Of a stretch of 14,000 bases of DNA, positions 1 to 5,743 are shown one piece after another (position 1 is the first letter of the stretch; every line of letters starts with the position of its first letter). This DNA comes from Frankiales bacterium (GTDB lineage: Bacteria; Actinomycetota; Actinomycetes; Mycobacteriales; SCTD01). The stretch is from contig JAODNQ010000082.1 of the NCBI GenBank assembly GCA_025464695.1, forward strand, positions 1-14,000, given 5' to 3'. The notes below the pieces were generated by a model, which was not told the DNA's origin, made no database searches, and was given only the letters and a program-made list of their open reading frames with translations. Position numbers and translations under genes: made by a program.

Positions 1-87
1 CTGCAGGGCAGCGGGGCCGACCGTGCCGATCGGGAAGAAGAGCTCGGGGTCCTCGTCGCGGCAGAGCGCGTGGTGGCGCCAGTCCAT
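1..87 (-). CDS. whiB1: WhiB1/WblE-type iron-sulfur transcription factor, N-terminal part only
   Basis: The minus strand reads an ATG at 87-85 followed by 29 codons that run off the window edge. The peptide begins MDWRHHALCRDEDPELFFP and continues IGTVGPAALQ, which I recognise as the N terminus of the WhiB1 (Mycobacterium) / WblE (Streptomyces) subfamily. Cys9 is the first of the four cysteines that bind a [4Fe-4S] cluster in this family; the other three lie outside the window. In the family the protein is a small DNA-binding regulator that works with the housekeeping sigma factor and whose cluster reacts with nitric oxide. A Shine-Dalgarno sequence AGAGGAG (minus strand of 97-103) sits 9 nt before the ATG and fixes the start. 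The gene is cut by the window edge, not visibly broken. Subfamily assignment is strong; the symbol is by similarity. Confidence 0.93.
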   Translation of the reverse strand, partial: MDWRHHALCRDEDPELFFPIGTVGPAALQ

Positions 88-153
88 GTGGTCCGTCTCC
101 TCTGTCGAGCTGCCGGACGCCTGCCGAGGAAGGCGCCGCCGGGTGGCAGCGGA

Positions 154-179
154 GCACCGCGTCGCGGTCGACGCGGTGC
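154..179 (-). other. Perfect 11-bp-stem inverted repeat in the whiB1 leader
   Basis: Arms GCACCGCGTCG (154-164) and CGACGCGGTGC (169-179) are exactly complementary around a 4-nt loop. It lies 66 nt upstream of the whiB1 start codon. No run of T follows on either strand, so it does not look like an intrinsic terminator. It could be a leader RNA hairpin or a protein-binding site. Confidence 0.6.
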
Positions 180-235
180 GCGTGCGTCTGCTGTGGTGGT
201 CCTGGGACTACTGCGTGGGGCTGGTGCTCGGTGCT

Positions 236-280
236 GCGTACGTGGGACTGCCGTGCGTGCTACCGCCGTGCGTGGGACTG
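236..280. repeat. Three degenerate 15-bp tandem units upstream of whiB1
   Basis: Units 236-250, 251-265 and 266-280 follow each other directly. Unit 1 and unit 3 agree at 13 of 15 positions, units 2 and 3 at 12 of 15. The core CGTGGGACTG occurs exactly at 241-250 and 271-280, with relatives at 201-210, 214-223 and 457-465. The units would be read as a pentapeptide repeat in one plus frame, but nothing else supports a gene there. Confidence 0.6.
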
Positions 281-285
281 CTGAT

Positions 286-301
286 CCGTGCCGCGGCACG
301 G
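286..301. other. 16-bp perfect palindrome
   Basis: CCGTGCCGCGGCACGG is its own reverse complement. It lies just beyond the 15-bp repeat units, about 200 bp upstream of whiB1. A dimeric regulator site is possible; function is not shown by the sequence. Confidence 0.5.
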
Positions 302-493
302 GAGGAATGCGCCCTGCAGGGCCCGGGACGTGCTGTGACCTCGTGTACTGAGACCGTGCCGGAGCGGGCTCCAGCGGTGCGCCAGCGTTGCACCGGCACC
401 AGGCGGAGGCAAGCACTGTCGGCCCTCTTCCTGGCGCTCGGCTGTCGGGTTCGTCACGTGGGACCCGGCTGGTCCCCGCGCCCGCCTGCCCGC

Positions 494-509
494 TGTGCCG
501 TGACTCACA
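494..509. promoter_or_regulatory. CRP/GlxR-like box (TGTGC-N6-TCACA)
   Basis: The sequence matches the actinobacterial cAMP-receptor-protein consensus TGTGA-N6-TCACA at 9 of 10 defined positions. The whiB1 promoter of Mycobacterium tuberculosis is known to be bound by its CRP (Rv3676), which makes the match worth noting. Here the box is about 400 bp from the whiB1 ATG and 34 bp past the end of the lipid kinase gene, so a direct role needs a distant transcription start. Confidence 0.3.
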
Positions 510-542
510 CCGCCCGGGTGCCAGATCCGGTCCGCGGCCTGG

Positions 543-1472
543 TCAGACGAGGACGTCGAGCGCGTCCGGGACGCTGCGCAGGCGCACCGCGGTGCGGTCG
601 CCGAGGTCGTCGCCGTCGACCTGCAGGGCCACGGGCACCCGCGCGGTGAGGCGCAGCTCGGGCGCGTCGTGCACCTGCAGCAGGGTGCGGCCCCCGGGCC
701 GGGCGTTCGTCGCGAGGATCTGGCGCAGGTGGCGCAGCGTCGCGAAGGTGGACAGGCGGCGGACGCCGAACAGGTCCAGCCCCGTCTCGAAGGAGGCGTC
801 GGGGCAGGCCCGGACCGGGCGCGGGCCGAGGTAGGTCCAGGGGTCGCTGTTGCAGACCAGGGCCATCCCGAGCGGCTCGGGCTCCTGGCCGTCGCGCTCG
901 AGCAGCAGCGCGGGCTCGCGCCGGCGCGACAGGAAGAACTCCTTCACGCCCTGGCGCACGAACAGGCCCGGCGTCGCCCTGGCGCCCCGGTCGCGCTTGC
1001 GCTCGACTCGTCGCACGACGGCGGCGTCCAGCCCGAGGCCGGCGCAGAAGGTGAACCAGCGCTCGCCGGTGGCGTCGGAGACCAGGCCGAGGCCGATGCG
1101 GCGACGACGCTCCTGGGCGAGCGCCTCCATCAGCACGCTGGTGGCGTCGACGGCCGAGTTGGGCAGGCCGAGGGCCCGGGCGAAGACGTTGGCGTTGCCG
1201 CCGGGGACGACGCCGAGCGCCGGCCCCTCCGGGTTCGGGCCGCCCTCGAGCAGCCCGTTCACGACCTCGTTCACCGTGCCGTCGCCCCCGAGCGCGACGA
1301 CGACGTCGAGGCCGTCGACCCGCGCCTGCGCGGCGAGCTCGCTGGCGTGGCCGCGGGCCTGCGTGACGGCGACGTCGAGCTTGACCTCGCTGGACAGGGC
1401 GGAGGCCAGCACCTCGCGCATGCGCGGCGTCGTCGCCGTGGCCTTGGGGTTCACGACGAGGAGTGCACGCAT
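543..1472 (-). CDS. Diacylglycerol kinase family lipid kinase (309 aa)
   Basis: A soluble lipid kinase of the DagK catalytic-domain family, which phosphorylates diacylglycerol or a related lipid alcohol with ATP at the membrane face. The N-terminal half carries the family signatures: VVNPKA near residues 6-11, the nucleotide-binding GGDGT at 62-66 followed by NEVVNG, and VPGGNANVFARALG at about 89-102. The C-terminal half is the beta-rich lobe ending in VALQVDGDD. Length is normal for the family. The ATG at 1472 has no Shine-Dalgarno sequence; instead TAGCCT lies exactly 6 nt upstream, which suggests a leaderless mRNA. It diverges from the small membrane protein at 1507 and lies upstream of whiB1 on the same strand. 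The substrate cannot be read from the sequence. Confidence 0.92.
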   Translation of the reverse strand: MRALLVVNPKATATTPRMREVLASALSSEVKLDVAVTQARGHASELAAQARVDGLDVVVALGGDGTVNEVVNGLLEGGPNPEGPALGVVPGGNANVFARALGLPNSAVDATSVLMEALAQERRRRIGLGLVSDATGERWFTFCAGLGLDAAVVRRVERKRDRGARATPGLFVRQGVKEFFLSRRREPALLLERDGQEPEPLGMALVCNSDPWTYLGPRPVRACPDASFETGLDLFGVRRLSTFATLRHLRQILATNARPGGRTLLQVHDAPELRLTARVPVALQVDGDDLGDRTAVRLRSVPDALDVLV

Positions 1473-1478
1473 GCACGG

Positions 1479-1484
1479 AGGCTA
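1479..1484 (-). promoter_or_regulatory. Candidate -10 (TAGCCT) of the lipid kinase, leaderless
   Basis: TAGCCT fits the TANNNT -10 pattern of actinobacteria and ends 6 nt before the ATG at 1472, putting the transcription start at or near the start codon. No -35 match is seen. Confidence 0.5.
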
Positions 1485-1496
1485 TCCGCGCGGATA
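1483..1496. promoter_or_regulatory. 14-bp palindrome shared by divergent promoters
   Basis: TATCCGCGCGGATA is a perfect palindrome. Its two outer TA steps are the first two bases of the two divergent -10 hexamers (1479-1484 minus, 1495-1500 plus). The symmetry makes it a candidate operator or simply a back-to-back promoter core. Confidence 0.5.
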
Positions 1497-1500
1497 CGGT
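1495..1500 (+). promoter_or_regulatory. Candidate -10 (TACGGT) of the membrane protein gene, leaderless
   Basis: TACGGT fits TANNNT and is followed by 6 nt and then the GTG at 1507. No Shine-Dalgarno sequence precedes that start. The same hexamer and spacing recur at rfbC. Confidence 0.5.
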
Positions 1501-1506
1501 CGAACC

Positions 1507-1893
1507 GTGAACACGCCTGTGAGACGCGCCGCCCTCCTCGTGGCGGCCGAGGGGGTGGGCCTGGTCGGGGTGGGGCTCGCCTACGCCGTCGCCGGGCTGC
1601 TCGGCCAGCCCGAGGACCGGCTCGGCACCGAGCTCGGCGCGGCGATCGCCGTCGTCGTCGGGGTGCTGCTGCTCCTGGTCGCGCGGGCGCTCGACGCCCG
1701 CCGGGCCTGGGCGCGCTCGCCGGCGGTGGTCGTGCAGCTGTTCGCCCTGCCCGTCGGCTACGGCCTGGCCCAGGGGCGGGTCTGGGTGGCCGCCGCCGTC
1801 GTGCTCGGGCTGGCGGTGGCCGTGCTGCTGCAGCTCGCGTCGCCCGAGGCGCGGCTGGCCTTCGACGGCCGCCGCGGCCCGGGCGAGCGGTAG
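1507..1893 (+). CDS. Small integral membrane protein, four predicted helices (128 aa)
   Basis: I do not recognise a named family beyond the generic actinobacterial integral membrane proteins of this size. The sequence shows a basic N terminus, then four hydrophobic stretches at about residues 8-31, 42-60, 71-89 and 91-112, linked by short charged loops (QPEDR; ALDARRAWAR), and an arginine-rich C-terminal tail (FDGRRGPGER). The arginines in the loop after helix 2 and at both ends suggest N-in/C-in topology. The GTG start is chosen because it is the first in-frame start after the candidate -10 TACGGT, with a 6-nt gap typical of leaderless genes, and because it begins the plausible membrane protein. 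The gene ends only 5 nt from the convergent sigF gene. Position beside the lipid kinase hints at an envelope role, but that is only context. Confidence 0.8.
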   Translation: MNTPVRRAALLVAAEGVGLVGVGLAYAVAGLLGQPEDRLGTELGAAIAVVVGVLLLLVARALDARRAWARSPAVVVQLFALPVGYGLAQGRVWVAAAVVLGLAVAVLLQLASPEARLAFDGRRGPGER

Positions 1894-1898
1894 CCCCG

Positions 1899-2822
1899 CT
1901 ACTCCTCGCTGAGCAGGCCCGTCCGCAGCTGGGCCAGGGTGCGGGCCAGCAGCCGCGAGACGTGCATCTGACTGATGCCGAGCTCCCCGGCGATCTGGCT
2001 CTGCGTCATGTTGCCGAAGAAGCGGAGCTTGAGGATCTTCTTCTCGCGGGCGGGGAGCTTCTCGAGCAGCGGCTTGAGCGACTCGCGGTACTCCACGCCC
2101 TCGAGGGCGTCGTCCATCATGCCGAGGCTGTCGGCGACCGCGGGGCTGTCGTCGTCGCCGCCGTCGGGCGCGTCGAGCGAGACGGCGGAGTAGGCGTTCG
2201 CCGACTCCAGGCCCTCGAGGATCTCCTCCTCGGTCAGGCCGAGGTGCTGGGCGAGCTCCGCGACCGTGGGGGAGCGGCCGTTCTTCTGCGACAGCTCGCT
2301 GGTGGCCTTGGTCAGGCTGAGCTTGAGCTCCTGCAGGCGCCGGGGCACCCGGATCGCCCAGCCCTTGTCGCGGAAGTGCCGCTTGATCTCGCCGACGATG
2401 GTCGGGGTGGCGTAGGTCGAGAACTCGACGGCGCGCTCGAGGTCGAACCGGTCGACCGACTTGATCAGGCCGATGGTGGCGACCTGCACGAGGTCGTCGA
2501 GGGGCTCGCCGCGGTTGCGGAAACGGCGGGCCAGGTACTCGACGAGCGGCAGGTGGGCCTCGACGAGGTCGTCGCGCAGGCGGGCGCGGCGCGGGTCGCC
2601 CTCGGGCAGTCCGGCCAGCTCGACGAACATCGCGCGGGCCTTGGCCCGGTCGGCGGCCGTGCGCTCGCTGCGGGTCGTGGCGACGGGCTGGTCGCCCTGG
2701 ACGGCCTCGACCGCGGCGGCGACGTCGGGGTCCAGGGCGGCGTCCTGCGCGGCCGGGTCGGCGTCGGGGTCGGTGGGCTGCACCGGCACCTGCGCCGTGG
2801 CGTCCTCGGGCGGCGTGGTCAC
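1899..2822 (-). CDS. sigF: RNA polymerase sigma factor, SigF/SigB subfamily (307 aa)
   Basis: A group 3 sigma factor that directs RNA polymerase to stress or stationary-phase promoters and is held inactive by the anti-sigma factor encoded just upstream. Region 2 is clear at about residues 85-150 (ARRFRNRGEPLDDLVQVATI and FSTYATPTIVGEIKRHFRD), region 3 follows at about 155-230 (PRRLQELK; LTEEEILEGL), and region 4 with its helix-turn-helix lies at about 250-303 (LKLRFFGNMTQSQIAGELGI followed by SQMHVSRLLA). The wording matches M. tuberculosis SigF closely. Residues 1-55 form an acidic Pro/Asp/Ala-rich extension of low complexity. The GTG start overlaps the stop of usfX as GTGA, implying translational coupling, as in the mycobacterial usfX-sigF operon. 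It converges on the membrane protein gene with 5 bp between stop codons. Confidence 0.95.
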   Translation of the reverse strand: MTTPPEDATAQVPVQPTDPDADPAAQDAALDPDVAAAVEAVQGDQPVATTRSERTAADRAKARAMFVELAGLPEGDPRRARLRDDLVEAHLPLVEYLARRFRNRGEPLDDLVQVATIGLIKSVDRFDLERAVEFSTYATPTIVGEIKRHFRDKGWAIRVPRRLQELKLSLTKATSELSQKNGRSPTVAELAQHLGLTEEEILEGLESANAYSAVSLDAPDGGDDDSPAVADSLGMMDDALEGVEYRESLKPLLEKLPAREKKILKLRFFGNMTQSQIAGELGISQMHVSRLLARTLAQLRTGLLSEE

Positions 2823-3262
2823 AGGGCGGAGCCGTCCGGCTCGCGGCGCTTGCGCAGGGACAGCGTGACGCGGCTGTCGGCGTCGACCGAGCTGTCGACC
2901 TCGCCGGCCAGGGCGGTGAGCACGGTCCAGGCGAAGGTGTCGCGGGAGGGCTGCTCGCCGTGGAGCGTGAGGACGCTGACGGCGACCGCGATGGCGTCGC
3001 CGGTCAGCTCGAACGAGCACTCGAGGTCGGCGCCCGGCACCGCCTGGGACAGCAGCATCGCGCAGGCCTCGTCGACCGCGATGCGCAGGTCCTCGATGTC
3101 GTCGATGGTGAAGTCGAGGCGGGAGGCCAGGCTCGCCGTCGCCGTGCGGAGCACCGACAGGTAGGCGCCGGCGGCCGGCAGCCGGAGGCTGACGACGTCG
3201 CGGCCCGCGCCGGACAGCGCCTCCGCGGTCGTGCCGGTCGACGTCCCGGTGTTGTCCGTCAT
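2819..3262 (-). CDS. usfX: UsfX/RsbW-type anti-sigma factor for SigF (147 aa)
   Basis: A small GHKL-ATPase-fold (RsbW/UsfX) protein expected to bind SigF and be released by anti-anti-sigma partners. The core is seen at about residues 25-135: an N-terminal strand (VVSLRLPA), helix SVLRTATASLASRL, the N-box helix IEDLRIAVDEACAML (56-70), and FAWTVLTALAGEVD (110-123). It resembles mycobacterial UsfX (ADLRLAVDEVCTRL; FSWHVLTALADDV). Oddity: in canonical RsbW/SpoIIAB the N-box carries EAxxN; here Asn is replaced by Met69, and no glycine-rich G boxes are evident, so ATP binding may be weak or altered. The ATG at 3262 has GGAGGGGG just upstream. The stop overlaps the sigF start by 4 nt. No phosphatase or RsbV/RsfA-type antagonist is present in the window. 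Confidence 0.9.
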   Translation of the reverse strand: MTDNTGTSTGTTAEALSGAGRDVVSLRLPAAGAYLSVLRTATASLASRLDFTIDDIEDLRIAVDEACAMLLSQAVPGADLECSFELTGDAIAVAVSVLTLHGEQPSRDTFAWTVLTALAGEVDSSVDADSRVTLSLRKRREPDGSAL

Positions 3263-3275
3263 GCCCCCTCCAACT

Positions 3276-3290
3276 GCACCCTCTGGGTGC
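3276..3290 (-). other. Inverted repeat in the usfX leader
   Basis: Arms GCACCC and GGGTGC flank a 3-nt spacer, 13 nt upstream of the usfX ATG and beside its GGAGGGGG ribosome-binding site. It could fold next to the ribosome-binding site or act as a small operator. A candidate -10 TAGACT (minus strand of 3342-3347) lies further upstream without a good -35. Confidence 0.35.
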
Positions 3291-3394
3291 CTGCGCTCCC
3301 GGGACGTACCGGGACGCCCGGGCTCGGAGCCGGGCGCGACGAGTCTATCGGCGTACCGGACAAGGACGCCGGACAGGTGCGACAGTCGCTCTCG

Positions 3395-3428
3395 GGGGAC
3401 GCGCCGCGCTCGAGAGCGCAGCGTCCCC
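3395..3428 (+). other. Two-tier hairpin between usfX and the phosphoesterase gene
   Basis: An outer 8-bp stem pairs GGGGACGC (3395-3402) with GCGTCCCC (3421-3428). Inside it GCGCT and AGCGC pair around a CGAG loop (3406-3419). It lies 56 nt upstream of the GTG at 3485 in the divergent intergenic region. It has no T-run, so it is more likely a leader structure or a binding site than a terminator. Confidence 0.4.
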
Positions 3429-3484
3429 GACGCGCCCAGGGGTGCGACCCAGGACCAGGACCGGCAGCAGAGAGCGAGGACGAG

Positions 3485-5371
3485 GTGCGGGCGAGCCGCC
3501 GGAGCGTGCTGAAGGCGGCGGCCGTGCTGCCCGTCGCGGGTGCGGTGACCGCCTTCCCGGGGCGGCCGGCGCGGGCCGCGACCGGGCCGGTGGCGGCCGG
3601 GGGCACGACCCTCGCGGGCGTCGTCGCGAAGGGGCCGGCGCTCAACCCGCAGGGCTACGTGCGGCTGGTCAGCGGTCCCGGTGAGCCGCACGTCGTCCGC
3701 GACGACCTCGGGGTGAGGGCCCAGACCGCGCGGGCGGGCCGCCGGCGGGCCCTGCTGGCCTTCGCGCAGCTGACCGACATCCACGTCGTCGACGCGCAGT
3801 CGCCGGCGCGGGTCGAGTTCCTGGACCGCTACAACGACGGCCCCGGCAGCGCCCTGATCTTCGGCTCGGCCTACCGGCCCCAGGAGCAGCTGACGCCCCA
3901 CGTCGCCGAGGCCATGGTCGCCGCGGTGGAGCGCGTCGGCCGCGGGCCCGTCCTCGGCCGGCCGCTGGACTTCACGATCTGCACGGGCGACAACACCGAC
4001 AACTGCCAGCGCAACGAGCTGCGTTGGCAGATCGACGTCCTGGACGGCGCCCGGGTGACGCCCGACAGCGGCAGCCGCGACCGCTACGAGGGCGTGGCCG
4101 ACGACGACCCCACGACCTACGACCCCCACTACTGGCACCCCGAGGGCACGCCGCAGGGCGTGCTGCCCGGCACCGCCGACGACCAGGCGCGCGCCACCTA
4201 CGGCTTCCCGGTGGTCAAGGGGCTGCTCGACGCCGGGCGCCGGCCCTTCACGGCCACGGGGCTGTCGATGCCCTGGTACACCGCCTACGGCAACCACGAC
4301 GGGCTCGTGCAGGGCAACTTCCCGCAGTCGCTGCAGCTGAGCGCGGTCTCCACGGGGCCGCTCAAGCCGGTGGGGCTGCCCGCCGGTGTCAGCCCGGACG
4401 ACCTGCAGCGGGCCGCCGCCGACCCCGCGAGCCTGCTGGGCAAGCTCGGGAGCGCGCCCGTCCGCCCTGTGACGGCCGACCCGGACCGCCGGATCGTCAG
4501 CCGCACGGAGTCGGTCCGGGAGCACTTCACCACCGGCGGCCGGCCGCTCGGTCACGGCTACACCTCGCAGAACCTCGCGAGCGGGACGGCGTACTACGTC
4601 TTCGACCCCTCGCCGCTGGTGCGCGGGATCGTGCTCGACACGGTGAACCCCAACGGCATGAGCGACGGCTCGCTCGACGCCGCGCAGTTCGCCTGGCTCG
4701 GGGCGCGGCTGCGGGAGGCACGCGACCGCGTGGTCGTCGTGTTCAGCCACCACACGATCGCCACCCTCACCAACGACCTCGTCGCCGCCGACGACCAGAC
4801 GCCCCGCGTGCTCGGCCCCGCGGTGCGCGACCTGCTGCTCGCGTCGCCGAACGTCGTGCTCTGGGTCAACGGGCACACCCACCGCAACCGCGTCACCGCG
4901 CAGAAGAGGGCGGGCGGCGGCGGGTTCTGGGAGGTCCAGACCGCGGCCCACGTCGACTGGCCCTGCCAGTCGCGCCTGCTCGAGCTGGTCGACAACCGCG
5001 ACGGCACGCTCTCGGTGTTCGGGACCCTGCTCGACGCCGACGCCCCGCTGTCCTACGGCGGCGACCTGTCCAGCCCTCGGGCACTGGCGTCGCTGGCCCG
5101 GGAGCTGGCGGCCAACGACTGGCAGGAGCGCACGGCCGACCGTCGCGGCTCGGTCGAGGACCGCAACGTCGAGCTGCTCGTCGCCGCGCCCGCGTTCCTT
5201 CGCAGCGTCCCGACGTCGTCGGCCGCGCCCGCCGTCCCGGCCCGGGAGCCGTCCGGCGGGGGTGCGGGGCTGCCGTCGACCGGCCTGCCCGGCGGGCTCG
5301 CCGTCGCCGGTGCGGTCGCGGCCGGGGGAGCGCTCGCCCTGCGCCGCCGCCGGGACGCGCCCGAGGGCTGA
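3485..5371 (+). CDS. Tat-exported, LPxTG-anchored metallophosphoesterase (TIGR03767-like, 628 aa)
   Basis: A surface metallophosphoesterase that should hydrolyse a phosphoester with two metal ions; the substrate is unknown. The N terminus has a twin-arginine signal (SRRSVLKAAAV) with a hydrophobic stretch and an Ala-rich cleavage region (RPARA) by about residue 35. Calcineurin-like motifs follow in order with long inserts: D98/H100 (LTDIH), GDNTDN at 168-173, GNHD at 269-272, SHH at 421-423 and GHTH at 463-466. The C terminus has a Pro/Gly-rich linker, LPSTG at 596-600, a hydrophobic segment and RRRR, a classic sortase signal. The layout fits the actinobacterial PPA1498/TIGR03767 family, many of which carry Tat signals. 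The GTG start puts the twin arginines at residues 5-6 and follows GAGGA by 4 nt. It diverges from usfX and is followed 12 nt later by crcB. Confidence 0.9.
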   Translation: MRASRRSVLKAAAVLPVAGAVTAFPGRPARAATGPVAAGGTTLAGVVAKGPALNPQGYVRLVSGPGEPHVVRDDLGVRAQTARAGRRRALLAFAQLTDIHVVDAQSPARVEFLDRYNDGPGSALIFGSAYRPQEQLTPHVAEAMVAAVERVGRGPVLGRPLDFTICTGDNTDNCQRNELRWQIDVLDGARVTPDSGSRDRYEGVADDDPTTYDPHYWHPEGTPQGVLPGTADDQARATYGFPVVKGLLDAGRRPFTATGLSMPWYTAYGNHDGLVQGNFPQSLQLSAVSTGPLKPVGLPAGVSPDDLQRAAADPASLLGKLGSAPVRPVTADPDRRIVSRTESVREHFTTGGRPLGHGYTSQNLASGTAYYVFDPSPLVRGIVLDTVNPNGMSDGSLDAAQFAWLGARLREARDRVVVVFSHHTIATLTNDLVAADDQTPRVLGPAVRDLLLASPNVVLWVNGHTHRNRVTAQKRAGGGGFWEVQTAAHVDWPCQSRLLELVDNRDGTLSVFGTLLDADAPLSYGGDLSSPRALASLARELAANDWQERTADRRGSVEDRNVELLVAAPAFLRSVPTSSAAPAVPAREPSGGGAGLPSTGLPGGLAVAGAVAAGGALALRRRRDAPEG

Positions 5372-5377
5372 GACACT
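5372..5377 (+). promoter_or_regulatory. Candidate -10 (GACACT) of crcB, leaderless
   Basis: GACACT lies directly after the phosphoesterase stop codon and ends 6 nt before the crcB GTG. The same hexamer at the same distance precedes sodX in this window. It would let crcB be transcribed independently of the upstream gene. No -35 is seen. Confidence 0.4.
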
Positions 5378-5383
5378 CGCCGC

Positions 5384-5743
5384 GTGCCTCCCGTCGTGCT
5401 GCTCGTCGCGGCCGGGGGAGCCGCAGGGGCGCTGGCCCGCTTCGGCCTGGGCGAGGCTCTCCCGGCCACGCCGTCGGGGCTCCCCGTCGCGACGCTGCTG
5501 GCCAACCTGCTCGGCTGCCTGCTGCTCGGCCTGCTGGTGGGCCGGTACCGCCGGCACCCGGTGCTGCGCCCGCTGCTCGGGACCGGCGTGCTCGGCGGGT
5601 TCACCACCTTCTCCACGCTGGCCCTGCAGACCGACCGGCTCCTCGACGACCGCCCCGCCGTGGCGCTCGGCTACCTCGCGGCGACGACGGCCGGGGGCCT
5701 GCTGCTCGCGGCGGCGGGCCTCCGGCTCGGGTCCGGCCGGTGA
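5384..5743 (+). CDS. crcB1: CrcB/FluC fluoride channel subunit 1 (119 aa)
   Basis: One half of a fluoride exporter of the CrcB/Fluc family, a small four-helix membrane protein that works as an antiparallel dimer. Family signatures are the GGAAGALARFGLG start of helix 1 to loop 1 (residues 11-23), Asn41 in helix 2 (ANLLGCLLLG) and the GGFTTFST break in helix 3 (71-78), whose Phe and Thr/Ser residues line the fluoride path. Length is typical. Positive charges follow helix 2 (GRYRRH) and sit at the C terminus (RLGSGR), predicting N-in/C-in. The GTG at 5384 has no clear Shine-Dalgarno sequence, but GACACT stands 6 nt upstream. Its last codons overlap the second crcB (GTGA), implying coupled synthesis of two unlike subunits. 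There is no room for a fluoride riboswitch. Confidence 0.95.
   Translation: MPPVVLLVAAGGAAGALARFGLGEALPATPSGLPVATLLANLLGCLLLGLLVGRYRRHPVLRPLLGTGVLGGFTTFSTLALQTDRLLDDRPAVALGYLAATTAGGLLLAAAGLRLGSGR

Larger units (their letters stand above)
88..542. other. 455-bp gene-free region upstream of whiB1
   Basis: No convincing gene lies here on either strand: the open frames carry no recognisable domain and have arginine-rich, repeat-like translations. The stretch lies between the end of the lipid kinase gene and the whiB1 start, so it should hold the whiB1 promoter and leader. It contains a perfect 11-bp-stem hairpin (154-179), degenerate 15-bp tandem units (236-280), a 16-bp perfect palindrome (286-301), a 12-bp palindrome (311-322, GCCCTGCAGGGC) and a CRP-like box (494-509). 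I scanned the minus strand for a TANNNT -10 element and found no good match, so I do not call the whiB1 promoter. Confidence 0.7.

Noticed and set aside
70..351. A possible small protein with VRGTA-like pentapeptide repeats upstream of whiB1
   Set aside because: It starts inside whiB1 on the opposite strand, has no ribosome-binding site or family, and its repeat is explained by the 15-bp DNA repeat.
88..542. A promoter or small RNA gene for whiB1
   Set aside because: No TANNNT or TTGACA-like element stands out on the minus strand, so I list the repeats but do not name a promoter or RNA.
1890..1902. GTAGC-CCC-GCTAC inverted repeat spanning both stop codons of the convergent membrane protein and sigF genes
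   Set aside because: A 5-bp stem with a 3-nt loop is too weak for a terminator; the symmetry comes largely from two facing TAG stops.
669..3164. A very long plus-strand open frame (831 codons) opposite the lipid kinase and sigF
   Set aside because: It lies antisense to clearly recognisable proteins and its translation is low-complexity; long shadow frames are expected at this G+C content.
5360..5390. A fluoride riboswitch for crcB
   Set aside because: Only 12 bp separate the preceding stop codon from the crcB start, too short for the known structure.
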